Origin: CAZHZT01 sp964537285
GTDB lineage: Bacteria > Bacteroidota > Bacteroidia > Chitinophagales > Saprospiraceae
DNA: 64,000 nucleotides
Direction of reading: 5' to 3'
Assembly (NCBI GenBank): GCA_964537285.1
Contig: CAZHZT010000012.1
Location: 3,453-67,452 of the forward strand
A program made the translations under genes and the position numbers. Positions 17,030-25,514 of the stretch are shown here, piece after piece. How positions within the stretch are numbered: position 1 is the first letter of the stretch; every line of letters begins with the position of its first letter. Below the pieces are notes generated by a model. It made no database searches, was not told the DNA's origin, and was given only the letters and a program-made list of their open reading frames with translations.

Positions 17030-18330
17030 TTTCTCGATTTAAAATACAGGTAAAACAATAAGCCAACTACTACTACAATTATTCCAGCCCATGCCTGAAC
17101 CGGACGTTCAATTAAGGTATTAACTATAAAAATGGCATTTACAGCAATGAATATCAGCGGCAAAACAGGATAAGCTACCGTCCGGTAAGGTCTATCTGCC
17201 TCTTTCTTAGTCTGCCTGAAAATAATTATGCTAATCGCCGCTAAAACCATAAAAATCAAGTCCATGAAGACGACGTAGGTGATCAAATCTTCAAAGGTAT
17301 CCCAAAATAATAGCAGGACAATAGCCCAGCTTGATTGCAAAACAATAGCATTCACCGGTGTGCCAAAAGTAGGATGCACTCTGGCCAGTTGTTTAAAAAA
17401 CACCCGATCCCTAGCCATCGCAAAGTATATTCTGGGAGCCGTCATTGTATAAATAGCAATGGTTCCAAAGACGGAAACCATGATTAAAACAGCAATGATC
17501 TTACCTCCTACAGCAAAGTATTTTCCCAAACCATCGGCAGCAACTGCTTCGGAGCCGGCAATTGTCTCCACCGGAAGCATCCAAAGATACGCCAGGTTGG
17601 TTAAAATGTACGTAATAGTAACCACCAGCACCCCGCTTATCATGGCTTTCGGCACATTGCGCTGAGCATCTTTCACCTCTGCAGCCAGGTAGGTGGCGTG
17701 ATGCCAGCCTCCATAGGAAAAGAAAACCCCAATAAAGGCTAGGAAAAAGGAGCTCAGTATGGCATTCGGAGCAGGCGAAGGACTGAAACTTATCGGATGA
17801 GGGTCTGGAAGCAGTATGATCAATCCAACGAAAATCACACCTGCAATCCCCATCAATTTGGCGCTTGTAACCAGTTTAATCACCAATTCCCCTATCTTAA
17901 CTCCCAGAATATTGATGATCGTTAATACGACTAAAGTACCTACGGCTATAAGCTTCATTTCTTGCGGCTTAAGCTCAAACAAGTATTTAGCATAATAGGC
18001 AAAGCCTTCAGCGAGAGCCGCTAATGCTCCGGAAGTGATGACGAGCAAAATGGCGAACCCATATAAAAAAGCAATAAAGTCACCATAGGCTTCTTTTAAA
18101 AATATATAAACACCGCCTGCCTTAGGAAACATCCCTCCCAATTCAGCAAAGGTAAGCGCCCCTGTTAGGGCTACTAATCCTCCGGCTGCCCAAACCAACA
18201 AGATCCAAAAAGGTGAAGGCAGATTAGAGGCTACCTGCGCTGGCGTCATAAAAATTCCGGCTCCAATACAAGAGCCAATGGCTATCATAGTTAAACCAAA
18301 GAGGGATAGTTGCTTTTTTAAATCAGACAT
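17026..18330 (-). CDS. APC-superfamily amino-acid permease
   Basis: This is a 434-aa integral membrane transporter with about 12 hydrophobic segments. The N-terminal signature IAIGSCIGAGIFMTP (about 17-31) and FPKAGGVYIFLKEAYGD (about 70-85) are typical of the amino-acid/polyamine/organocation superfamily and close to LAT/serine-threonine exchanger-like members. It lies immediately upstream of, and overlaps by 4 bp, the PLP transsulfuration enzyme, which suggests a sulfur amino acid or a related amino acid as substrate. Substrate specificity is not visible in the sequence. Confidence 0.85.
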   Translation of the reverse strand: MSDLKKQLSLFGLTMIAIGSCIGAGIFMTPAQVASNLPSPFWILLVWAAGGLVALTGALTFAELGGMFPKAGGVYIFLKEAYGDFIAFLYGFAILLVITSGALAALAEGFAYYAKYLFELKPQEMKLIAVGTLVVLTIINILGVKIGELVIKLVTSAKLMGIAGVIFVGLIILLPDPHPISFSPSPAPNAILSSFFLAFIGVFFSYGGWHHATYLAAEVKDAQRNVPKAMISGVLVVTITYILTNLAYLWMLPVETIAGSEAVAADGLGKYFAVGGKIIAVLIMVSVFGTIAIYTMTAPRIYFAMARDRVFFKQLARVHPTFGTPVNAIVLQSSWAIVLLLFWDTFEDLITYVVFMDLIFMVLAAISIIIFRQTKKEADRPYRTVAYPVLPLIFIAVNAIFIVNTLIERPVQAWAGIIVVVVGLLFYLYFKSRK

Positions 18331-18423
18331 TTCACATTATGATCAAGTGAACTGTAAGAATACTAAAATTAATTTACAAAAAGGGTTATTCCTAAGAATA
18401 CGGAGGCAACTCCTAGCCAAATT

Positions 18424-20274
18424 CTATGACTTCACTATTTTCAAAGTAGCTTCTCCCTTATCGGAAATGATTCTTAAAATATAAACCCCTTGATCCAACC
18501 ATTCAAAATCTATATTATTATCTGAAGCAGTAGCTTGTTTAATAATCCGGCCAGAAAGATCAAGAATACTATAATCAAAACTTCCTTCTATCCCTTCAAT
18601 AGTGGCTATTTTTTTTACCGGATTTGGAAATATGCTGACTTTTTCTTCCTCAACGGTATCAATATTGGAGATAAGCGCAGTCCTGGCAAGGTGAGGTAAA
18701 TCCACTTCGCTGGTTAAATCCTCAGTGAAGTGCCCTCCAAAATAAACATAATCATCCTTTATAACTAAGCCTGTGACGGCCTTATCAAAGTTTCCAACGG
18801 CTCCCATGTAATTATCTACGAGGTCATAGGCGCCTACATTCCTTCCAAATGTTCCAACGAATGGGAAGATTTCGAATTCCCCTGCGAAAAACAAGCTACT
18901 ATTTTTAAAGGTAATATCTTTAATCAGGCTTAGACCTGTATTCGTGAACTGTTCTCCTAAGATAATAGGTTGCAAATCATCATTCAGGTATCGACTCAGG
19001 CAGATATTATTTTGCCCGGGTTCATTAGAACATGTACCTCCAAAGTATATAGCACTTCCTACTGCTTTGACGACTAATATTTCATCGCTGACTTGCTCCC
19101 CTACGGAGTGCCATTCACTGCCTTCATAAAGATCAAAAATAAGTACATTATTGGCCTGAATAACCGTATCGGGGCCGGAGGTTTCGTGTATAACTGCCTC
19201 ATCAAAGTCTCCGGCATATACTCTGCCATATTGAGCGCTATTCGTCATATCATTAATCTTTCCATTAACCGTTGCCTTTTTCTCCCATTCTCCCAATACA
19301 TTGAGATACCAGATCTCATGCTGATCAGGTTCAGTGGGATGCTCGATAACTAACTCATATAGATTCGTTGAACCGGCAGAAAAACCAGCTGTTGCCATAG
19401 CTCCTTCACGACCGGGTATTTCTATGTAAGACCACTGCCCATTTTTGTATATAGCCATAGGGTAAGTGGTTACAAAAGTCTCCAAAGCACCTATCACATA
19501 TATTTCATCCCCTCTTACAAAAACCTCGTTGATGGTTCCTTTTAGTCCATCCCCTAAGCAATGCAACTGACCATCTTTATAATACCCAATATTCTCACAG
19601 GGAGATCCATCCACTTCTGTAAAAGAGCCGGCAAAAAATAAACGACCATTGATATTGGATTCCTGATAAAGCAATTCTACAGGGCCATTAGTCCCTTCTC
19701 CCAGGGGTTCGTATTCTGCAGTAGGCGCATATCCTGGTTGGATCCAGGCCAGCTCATCCGGTGTGATGCCATGTTCCATTGCCCAATCCGACAATCCATC
19801 CGTTTTAATATCTGCTACATAATCGTAATTGTGCTCTTTGCTGATTTGTTGGGCCAGTTCTCCCCTACCAGAAGCAGCTATTAAATATCCTACGGCACAA
19901 TGCGTTCCTTTATGATCTATGAAATAAGGTTGGCGATGCGCGTGATAAATATTTTCAGGAAAAACTTTTTTTGCTGCATAAGCCTTCAATTGCTCCAGTA
20001 AATAAGATCTGTTTTTTAGACTTTCTTCAGCGAGTCCTTTCGGCTGATTTTTACGAAGGTATTTCTCTACCGCAAAAAGATGATACTGAATACGATCAAT
20101 ATCCGAATCGAAGCTGATCTGCTCCTCGGGGTTCGCATCGGTGTGCAGCTGCCATTGTTTATTTACTTCATACAAATGCTCGTATGATGGCATCAAATCC
20201 GCAAATGGTTGCTGTGCGTTTAAGCTGATGGTCCAGATCAGCGCAAATAGGGAAAGTGTTGATTTAGCGTTCAT
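18424..20274 (-). CDS. Secreted propeller-like protein with type A T9SS sorting tail
   Basis: The 616-aa protein has a signal peptide (ending near LNAQQ). An N-terminal helical domain of about 165 residues is followed by repeated segments of about 45-60 residues such as FFAGSFTEVDGSPCENIGYYKDG and VYFGGHFTEDL, which look like beta-propeller blades. The last 80 residues (VSIFPNPVKKIATIEG ... GVYILRIISDKGEATLKIVKS) are a classic type A sorting domain. It would be exported by type IX secretion and attached to or released from the surface. The function of the N-terminal domain is unknown. It stands alone on the minus strand. Confidence 0.75.
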   Translation of the reverse strand: MNAKSTLSLFALIWTISLNAQQPFADLMPSYEHLYEVNKQWQLHTDANPEEQISFDSDIDRIQYHLFAVEKYLRKNQPKGLAEESLKNRSYLLEQLKAYAAKKVFPENIYHAHRQPYFIDHKGTHCAVGYLIAASGRGELAQQISKEHNYDYVADIKTDGLSDWAMEHGITPDELAWIQPGYAPTAEYEPLGEGTNGPVELLYQESNINGRLFFAGSFTEVDGSPCENIGYYKDGQLHCLGDGLKGTINEVFVRGDEIYVIGALETFVTTYPMAIYKNGQWSYIEIPGREGAMATAGFSAGSTNLYELVIEHPTEPDQHEIWYLNVLGEWEKKATVNGKINDMTNSAQYGRVYAGDFDEAVIHETSGPDTVIQANNVLIFDLYEGSEWHSVGEQVSDEILVVKAVGSAIYFGGTCSNEPGQNNICLSRYLNDDLQPIILGEQFTNTGLSLIKDITFKNSSLFFAGEFEIFPFVGTFGRNVGAYDLVDNYMGAVGNFDKAVTGLVIKDDYVYFGGHFTEDLTSEVDLPHLARTALISNIDTVEEEKVSIFPNPVKKIATIEGIEGSFDYSILDLSGRIIKQATASDNNIDFEWLDQGVYILRIISDKGEATLKIVKS

Positions 20275-20311
20275 TCTGCTTTACATTTTAAGTGATTGAG
20301 TAATGATTTCA

Positions 20312-20510
20312 ATTTAAGGGATCAGGAAAATAATACCCTACCCATTTTACTTGTCCTTTTTTCCTCAGGCTGTGTTGGAAAGCCTCGCCGTACCTTTGGG
20401 TCCCGAAGGCATTCGGGACAAGTTATGCCTACGTTTTCCGCCTAGCCTGAGAAAAAAATTACTTCGCAAAATTTGGGTAGCTTATTAATTGCCTAATCCC
20501 TAAATAAATG
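20312..20510. repeat. Large imperfect palindrome in a 600-bp gene-free stretch
   Basis: The outer arms (ATTTAAGGGATCAGG and the reverse complement of CCTAATCCCTAAAT) enclose CTCAGGCT / AGCCTGAG and an inner TCCCGAA-GGCA-TTCGGGA hairpin. No gene is visible between 20275 and 20878; the stretch holds this palindrome, further hairpins at 20609 and 20781, and LPE1 copy E. Confidence 0.6.
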
Positions 20511-20608
20511 CTGCCTTTTTTGCTTGAAAAAGAAAAAGCAAGAAAAGTACTTTACAAAAATAGACGGTAGAGGAGGGAAAAAAGGTTTGGTTAGCGCATT
20601 ATATAACA

Positions 20609-20652
20609 AGAAAGGGATAAACGTATTCTGCATTGAACGTTTATCCCTTTCT
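20609..20652. terminator. Hairpin with perfect 16-bp stem
   Basis: AGAAAGGGATAAACGT and its exact reverse complement flank a 12-nt loop, 10 bp before LPE1 copy E. It could act as a terminator for transcripts leaving the LPE1 or usp side. Confidence 0.55.
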
Positions 20653-20662
20653 GAAAAATAAC

Positions 20663-20770
20663 GTTCTTTGACATAAATTGTGGAAAATGGAACTTCAAAA
20701 TGATAACCCTTTCAGCCACAAGGGCATTCAATGGTTATCATTTTGAAGTTCCACACAATTTGTCAAAGAA
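20663..20770 (-). repeat. LPE1 long hairpin element, copy E
   Basis: A 108-bp copy in the opposite orientation to A-D: the left arm has the form GACATAAATTGTGGAAAATGG that forms the right arm of copy B. The stem AACTTCAAAATGATAA / TTATCATTTTGAAGTT is intact. Confidence 0.9.
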
Positions 20771-20780
20771 ATAAAAATAA

Positions 20781-20812
20781 ATTGCCGAAACTCAACGTGG
20801 AGTTCCGGCAAT
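20781..20812 (-). terminator. Intrinsic terminator of the usp gene
   Basis: On the minus strand ATTGCCGGAACTC pairs with a 13-base partner (one mismatch) around a 6-nt loop, followed by a T-rich tail (TTTATTTTTATTT). It lies about 67 bp after the stop of the universal stress gene. Confidence 0.75.
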
Positions 20813-20878
20813 CCTAAAAACCCTGTAACCACTATAGAAAATAAAATTCCACCCGTGTTAAAAAAAGTAGCAACTTGC

Positions 20879-21712
20879 TTAAATCTTAAAAGTCAGGATC
20901 GGTTGATAAATATGATTCACCACAGATTCTGCAATGCTGCCCTTTAGCATTCTGCCCAAGCCCGTTCTGCCGTGCGTTCCCATAGAAACAAAATCCATTT
21001 CATGTTCTGCACTGAAGTTTCGTATGCCATTTTCTACACTTGTATCACAATAAACATGGAAATCGACATTTTCCAGTCCATGTTTTTCCACAAAAGCATA
21101 CATATTAGCTTTGACATCTAAGTTCGTTTCAAAATCGGCTTTTGTATTAATTTTCAGTAGATGCAAGCGTGCATCAAAAGCTTTCTGAAGTTGTCTTACG
21201 ATACCGATATTCACTTCACCTTTTTCTCTAAAGTCACTGATCAAAACGATATCTTTAATTTCCATATCGTCGCGGTTGCACTTAAGCGTGAGCACAGGTG
21301 CCGCAGATTGACGGACTATTTTTTCTGCGATCGATCCAATGGTATGTTGTTTAAGCCCAACCGCGCCGTTTGTTCCCATTACTACGAGGTCAAATTCTTC
21401 TTGCTCGATACATTTCAGTATATCATCAGCTAAATGCCCGATACGTACACTGGAGGAGACGATTTCCGGCTTTCCTACTAACCATTCACTCATTTTTCCT
21501 GCCGTTTCTTTTGCTTCACTTCGAATTCCATCAACATCGAATTCCTGGCAATCCTTCAGTTCTCCATTTTCATCAAATACAGCCTCCCCCGGAACACTTA
21601 CCACTGAGAGCGCATAAATGGATGCATTCGTATGCGCTGCGACCTTCTTGGCGATGCCGTACGCAAAATCGCCGAGTTCTGAAAAATCAGTGGGTATCAA
21701 AATTTTTTTCAT
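20879..21712 (-). CDS. Tandem universal stress protein
   Basis: The 277-aa cytoplasmic protein is made of two UspA-type domains (about 1-150 and 155-277). Domain 1 begins MKKILIPTDFSELGDFAYGIA and has the GTNGAVGLKQHTIGSIAEKIV segment; domain 2 has GTHGRTGLGRMLKGSIAESVV, which matches the G-2X-G-9X-G(S/T) ATP-binding pattern. Such proteins are induced by starvation, redox or energy stress. It lies 53 bp downstream of the minus-strand rhodanese gene and probably shares its promoter, so it may be under the same CRP/FNR-like control. Confidence 0.9.
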   Translation of the reverse strand: MKKILIPTDFSELGDFAYGIAKKVAAHTNASIYALSVVSVPGEAVFDENGELKDCQEFDVDGIRSEAKETAGKMSEWLVGKPEIVSSSVRIGHLADDILKCIEQEEFDLVVMGTNGAVGLKQHTIGSIAEKIVRQSAAPVLTLKCNRDDMEIKDIVLISDFREKGEVNIGIVRQLQKAFDARLHLLKINTKADFETNLDVKANMYAFVEKHGLENVDFHVYCDTSVENGIRNFSAEHEMDFVSMGTHGRTGLGRMLKGSIAESVVNHIYQPILTFKI

Positions 21713-21765
21713 CGTTGTTTTTTTATTAGTACCTGCTGTTGTAAGTTATAAACTTGCAGCATAAC

Positions 21766-22080
21766 TTAACTTTTCATTGCCTGCTCAACTGCTTGCCAGC
21801 TGCCTCCATTATAGGTCTCAATGCCATGACTCTTTAGGACAGCTTTTGCAGCTGCACTTCGACTCCCAGATCTACAGCATGTGATAACAGCTTTATTGTA
21901 CTGTTTTATTTTGTTTATTTTGCCCTTGATCTGTTGTAGTGGAATATTAACTGCTTTGCGTGCATGGCCTTGTTTAAACTCAGCTGGAGTTCTTACATCA
22001 ATAACAACAGCCCCGTTTTTCAGTAACTCTTTTATGTTTGGCCGGTTTCCACCGAATAGATTTTTCAAAAAACTTAGCAT
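21766..22080 (-). CDS. Single-domain rhodanese (GlpE/PspE-like)
   Basis: This 104-aa protein is one rhodanese domain with core VVIDVRTPAEFKQGHARKAVNIP and active-site loop CCRSGSRS, preceded by a short basic, hydrophobic N-terminus (MLSFLKNLFGG). The catalytic Cys is the second of the CC pair by family alignment. It would move sulfane sulfur between thiols. Two GTGA-N6-TCAC sites lie 56 and 89 bp upstream of the start. It is probably the first gene of an operon with the universal stress protein. Confidence 0.85.
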   Translation of the reverse strand: MLSFLKNLFGGNRPNIKELLKNGAVVIDVRTPAEFKQGHARKAVNIPLQQIKGKINKIKQYNKAVITCCRSGSRSAAAKAVLKSHGIETYNGGSWQAVEQAMKS

Positions 22081-22135
22081 ATTCGTTCCTTTTTCATTTC
22101 AGTTACAAAGTAAATAAAAATTTAATGGTTTTTCA

Positions 22136-22149
22136 GTGACATTAATCAC
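22136..22149. promoter_or_regulatory. CRP/FNR-family operator candidate
   Basis: GTGACATTAATCAC, a perfect GTGA-N6-TCAC site, lies 56 bp upstream of the rhodanese start at 22080. Confidence 0.6.
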
Positions 22150-22168
22150 ACCTTAATATAAAAATAAA

Positions 22169-22182
22169 GTGACTTTTTTCAC
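22169..22182. promoter_or_regulatory. CRP/FNR-family operator candidate
   Basis: GTGACTTTTTTCAC is a second perfect site, 33 bp from the first and extended by A and T on the outside (AAGTGA...TCACTT). The intergenic stretch 22081-22412 otherwise holds only the terminator hairpin at 22339. Confidence 0.6.
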
Positions 22183-22338
22183 TTTTTAGAAGCTAATTTG
22201 AATCAAAAATCATCAAAATAAAAAAAGGCAGCGAATTCACTGCCCAGGAAATGAAAATCGAACAAATATGTATCTTTTAAGGATAAGCTTCATCACAAGT
22301 GATGTATTTCCTCTTGTAGGATTCTTTAGTTCTTTTTA

Positions 22339-22391
22339 TTGTAGAGTTGTTTTCTGAGTTCTTTTAAACCGCTCAGAAAACAACTCTACAA
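22339..22391 (-). terminator. Perfect 20-bp hairpin after the second fusion gene
   Basis: TTGTAGAGTTGTTTTCTGAG and its exact complement flank a 13-nt loop, 22 bp downstream of the stop codon of the minus-strand gene at 22413. Confidence 0.75.
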
Positions 22392-22412
22392 ATAAACTTA
22401 TCAAAACTTGGC

Positions 22413-23822
22413 TTACAACTCTGTATTCTGTTCTACAAAATCAGTCATAGGCAAATCTGTATTCACCATTTCTTTAAAGCCTCCAAGGATGTTAATAACA
22501 TCTTCAAATCCACGAGACTTAAGAATAGACGCTGCGATGACAGAACGATAGCCGCCTGCGCAATGCAAGAAGTAAGTATTATCGCGATTTACACGGCTCA
22601 TATTTTTGTTAATGAAATCGAGCGGGAAGTTTTCAACGCCACTAACATGCTGAGCGCTGTATTCGCTTTCTTTTCTTACATCTAATACATTGAGCTTTTC
22701 ACTTTTGAAGCGCGTCGCAAATGCATCAGGTGCTACCTCTCCAATAGTATCTACCTCTTTACCGGCAGCTCTCCAGGCTTCGAAACCACCTTTCAAGAAA
22801 CCAAGTGTGTTGTCATAGCCTACGCGAGCTAAACGAGTAACGACTTCCTCTTCACGACCTTCATCAGCGACGAAAAGGATTGGTTGTTTCAAATCAACGA
22901 TCAACGTACCGACCCAAAAAGCGAAGCTACCATCTATGCCGATGAAAATGGAATTTGGGATGAAGCCTTTAACGAATTCACTTTCTTTCCGCGTATCGAT
23001 AACCAGAGCTTCCTCAGCCTCTGCTACCGTTTCAAATTCGCGAACAGTCATTGCAGTCAATCCTTTGGCTAAAATATCATCAATACTACCATATCCCATC
23101 TTGTTCATTACTGCATTCTTTGGGAAGTATTGAGGAGGATCCACCAGGCCATCGGTAACTTCCTTAACAAACTCTTCTTTAGTCATATCTGCACGAAGTG
23201 CGTAGTTCGTCAATTTTTGAGCGCCTACGGTACTAACGGTCTCTTTACTCATTTTTTTACCGCAAGCAGATCCCGCACCGTGACCAGGATAAACAACTAC
23301 TTCATCAGGCAGAGTCATGATCTTGTTACGTAAGCTTTCGTACAAGTAACCCGCTAAATCTTCTCTGCTCAAATCAGACTTCACGGCCAAGTCAGGGCGA
23401 CCTACATCACCAATAAATAAAGTGTCACCAGTATAGATGGAATGCTCTTTCCCTTCTTCGTCAATCAACAAGAATGTAGAAGACTCCATAGTGTGCCCTG
23501 GTGTATGTAAAACTTTAATTTTCACATTCCCTAATGGAAGGATTTCACCGTCTTCTGCTACATGTGCCTCAAAAGCAGGCTTAGCAGTAGGACCGTAAAC
23601 GATGGTTGCTCCTGTTTTATTAGCTAAATCCAAGTGACCAGAAACGAAATCAGCGTGAAAATGCGTCTCTAATACATATTTAATCGTTGCGCCATCCTCT
23701 TCAGCACGCTCAATATATGGCTTGGTTTCGCGAAGCGGATCAATAATTGCTGCTTCACCATTGCTTTCAATATAATATGCTGCCTCTGCAAGGCAACCAG
23801 TATAGATCTGTTCTACTTTCAT
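22413..23822 (-). CDS. Second persulfide dioxygenase/double-rhodanese fusion, CstB-like
   Basis: The 469-aa paralogue of the protein at 5513 has the same domain order. The MBL domain keeps HFHADFVSGH (54-63), HTPGHT, GDTLFIGDVGRPDL and YPGHGAGSACGK. The first rhodanese domain lacks the catalytic Cys (LFVADEGREE), and the second has HCAGGYRSV. It lacks the short C-terminal extension of the first copy. Two GTGA-N6-TCAC sites lie about 205-240 bp upstream. Having two such enzymes suggests different regulation or different persulfide substrates. Confidence 0.9.
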   Translation of the reverse strand: MKVEQIYTGCLAEAAYYIESNGEAAIIDPLRETKPYIERAEEDGATIKYVLETHFHADFVSGHLDLANKTGATIVYGPTAKPAFEAHVAEDGEILPLGNVKIKVLHTPGHTMESSTFLLIDEEGKEHSIYTGDTLFIGDVGRPDLAVKSDLSREDLAGYLYESLRNKIMTLPDEVVVYPGHGAGSACGKKMSKETVSTVGAQKLTNYALRADMTKEEFVKEVTDGLVDPPQYFPKNAVMNKMGYGSIDDILAKGLTAMTVREFETVAEAEEALVIDTRKESEFVKGFIPNSIFIGIDGSFAFWVGTLIVDLKQPILFVADEGREEEVVTRLARVGYDNTLGFLKGGFEAWRAAGKEVDTIGEVAPDAFATRFKSEKLNVLDVRKESEYSAQHVSGVENFPLDFINKNMSRVNRDNTYFLHCAGGYRSVIAASILKSRGFEDVINILGGFKEMVNTDLPMTDFVEQNTEL

Positions 23823-24026
23823 AATTTTTTTTAACTTTTTATAGATAAATTAAAATATGTTGTTTTATTCATATTTTTTGATAAAAAAACAGGTCTTTTG
23901 ATTGGGCTTGCCTCAATTCAAGGGCAACGATTACGACATCGGTTTGGATTCATAGGCAATTCATTTTATTCGGTTAGACTATTTTCTTTTCGTGAACAAA
24001 ATTAAGTACATACAAGAAATTAGCAA

Positions 24027-24040
24027 GTGATTGTTGTCAC
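24027..24040. promoter_or_regulatory. CRP/FNR-family operator candidate
   Basis: GTGATTGTTGTCAC, a perfect GTGA-N6-TCAC site, lies upstream of the minus-strand fusion gene starting at 23822. Confidence 0.55.
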
Positions 24041-24049
24041 GGAGGCAGG

Positions 24050-24063
24050 GTGACTTTTATCAC
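24050..24063. promoter_or_regulatory. CRP/FNR-family operator candidate
   Basis: GTGACTTTTATCAC is a second perfect site, 23 bp from the one at 24027. The divergent region 23823-24463 holds these two sites, a short dispersed repeat at 24187 and LPE1 copy F. Confidence 0.55.
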
Positions 24064-24186
24064 TTTTTTTTGCTTTTAGCAGTAAAAGTTGTTCATTAAT
24101 GCGGCCAAAACAGCCAGTTAGCAAAATAAAATGGCCAATGACAATAGTTATCCCTTTAAAAATTCGTATATTGGTATTTGGTAATT

Positions 24187-24275
24187 CCAGCGATTCTCGC
24201 TTTGAAGAAAATATCGCGCCGTAGCGGCGTAAATTTGGCTTTGGATTTCCCAAACGAGAATTGCTGTGGTAATTC
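24187..24275 (+). repeat. Dispersed repeat R4 (related to 48998-49145)
   Basis: CCAGCGATTCTCGCTTTG followed by AAGAAAATATCGCGCC and a GCGGCG block matches both flanks of the palindrome at 49031. Here the central perfect hairpin is absent, and a degenerate partner (CGAGAATTGCTG) follows. Confidence 0.65.
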
Positions 24276-24318
24276 TCGAAAGCACAATGTATTTTATGGT
24301 GCTTAACAAAAACATTTA

Positions 24319-24428
24319 GTTCTTTGACATAAATTGTGAAAAAATGGAACTTCAAAATGATAATCCTTTCAGCCACAAGAGCATTCAAGGCTTATCATTT
24401 TGAAGTTCCACACAATTTGTCAAAGAAC
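24319..24428 (-). repeat. LPE1 long hairpin element, copy F
   Basis: A 110-bp copy in the same orientation as E, ending 35 bp before the start codon of the rhodanese gene at 24464. It lies in the region between divergent sulfur genes. Confidence 0.9.
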
Positions 24429-24463
24429 GAAACATTTTAGAACCTCTATGCACATCGACCTCT

Positions 24464-24841
24464 ATGGAAAAAGAAACTACTACATGCAAGATTTCTAGAT
24501 GGCAGCAACATAAAAACAAGTTGAATAACATGGAATTCAACGATTTTTGGGCTGCATGGAAATCATCAACGGATGCCCTGCTTATAGATGTCCGCACTCC
24601 GGAAGAGTTTGAAAGTGGCAGCCTTAAAGGAGCAATAAACGTAGATTACCTCGGGCCTGATCTCCTTGTACAACTGGAGCGATTAGATCAGAAAAAGACC
24701 TATTTTGTTTTCTGTCGATCCTGCCGGAGGAGTACCCGCGTGTGCACCCTGATGCAAAATTCTGGCTTCGGCCATGTTTATAATCTTGAAGGCGGCCTGA
24801 AAGCTTACAATGCTGAGCTACTGTCAGCCTATCAACAATGA
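24464..24841 (+). CDS. Single-domain rhodanese
   Basis: The 125-aa protein has the rhodanese core LLIDVRTPEEFESGSLKGAINVD and an active-site loop FCRSCRRS, in which a second Cys lies three residues after the first. No signal peptide is seen. Translation may instead begin at ATG 24530 (MEFNDFWAAW), which would remove a Cys-containing 22-residue extension. It is divergent from the second fusion gene and close in sequence pattern to the rhodanese lipoprotein at 7956 (both have a D-Y/I-(L/A)GPD segment). Confidence 0.8.
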   Translation: MEKETTTCKISRWQQHKNKLNNMEFNDFWAAWKSSTDALLIDVRTPEEFESGSLKGAINVDYLGPDLLVQLERLDQKKTYFVFCRSCRRSTRVCTLMQNSGFGHVYNLEGGLKAYNAELLSAYQQ

Positions 24842-24877
24842 TGAACCGCAAAAGGCAAATAGCTAATCCACCGACTA

Positions 24878-25495
24878 ATGCTCATTTATACTATAATTAA
24901 TCATGTTACTCTTGTGGTAAGCTTGGCGATCTATTTTTTCTTACACAGTTTGCTAGCCAATCAAAAGATAAAGATGAGGATTGTAAAAATGGGGATGCCG
25001 TATAATTGGTATCGAATAGCCTACAACAGCATCGCTATAATCACCTTGCTACCAGTCGTTTACACTTATACATTATGCAGTAAAAGCACCCTTTTACCTT
25101 TTCCCGGATGGGTATTTTTTATAGGAATACTTTTGGAATTTACAGGAATGATACTACTAATACTTTCGCTAAAACAATACCGGTTAGAGGAGTTCATGGG
25201 CCTGGAGCAACTTAGCCGAAAGCAAGTACAAGGTCAGGATCATCTTGTAACCTCTGGCTTGAATGCTTGGGTTCGCCATCCGCTTTATTTTGCATCCCTA
25301 TTAATTCTCTGGGGGTGGTGGCTCACAGCTCCTAGCCCGGCCGTGTCGCTAATTGTTGTTATTTCTACGATTTATTTAAAAATTGGAAGCATTCTGGAAG
25401 AACAAAAGCTTGTGAACACATTCGGGAAAGCTTATGAAGTGTATCGACAAAAGGTACGAAATGGGATCATTTGGATTCCAGGTAGAAATAAGTAG
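24878..25495 (+). CDS. NnrU/isoprenylcysteine-methyltransferase-like membrane protein
   Basis: The 205-aa integral membrane protein has about five hydrophobic segments. The family signature WVRHPLYFASLLILWGWW (about 127-144) and the closing EEQKLVNTFGKAYEVYRQKV match the ICMT/PEMT/NnrU group of membrane methyltransferases. The substrate is unknown. It follows the rhodanese gene by 36 bp on the same strand and may be co-transcribed. The next gene starts 19 bp after its stop. Confidence 0.75.
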   Translation: MLIYTIINHVTLVVSLAIYFFLHSLLANQKIKMRIVKMGMPYNWYRIAYNSIAIITLLPVVYTYTLCSKSTLLPFPGWVFFIGILLEFTGMILLILSLKQYRLEEFMGLEQLSRKQVQGQDHLVTSGLNAWVRHPLYFASLLILWGWWLTAPSPAVSLIVVISTIYLKIGSILEEQKLVNTFGKAYEVYRQKVRNGIIWIPGRNK

Positions 25496-25514
25496 TAAAA
25501 AAACAAACAACTTT

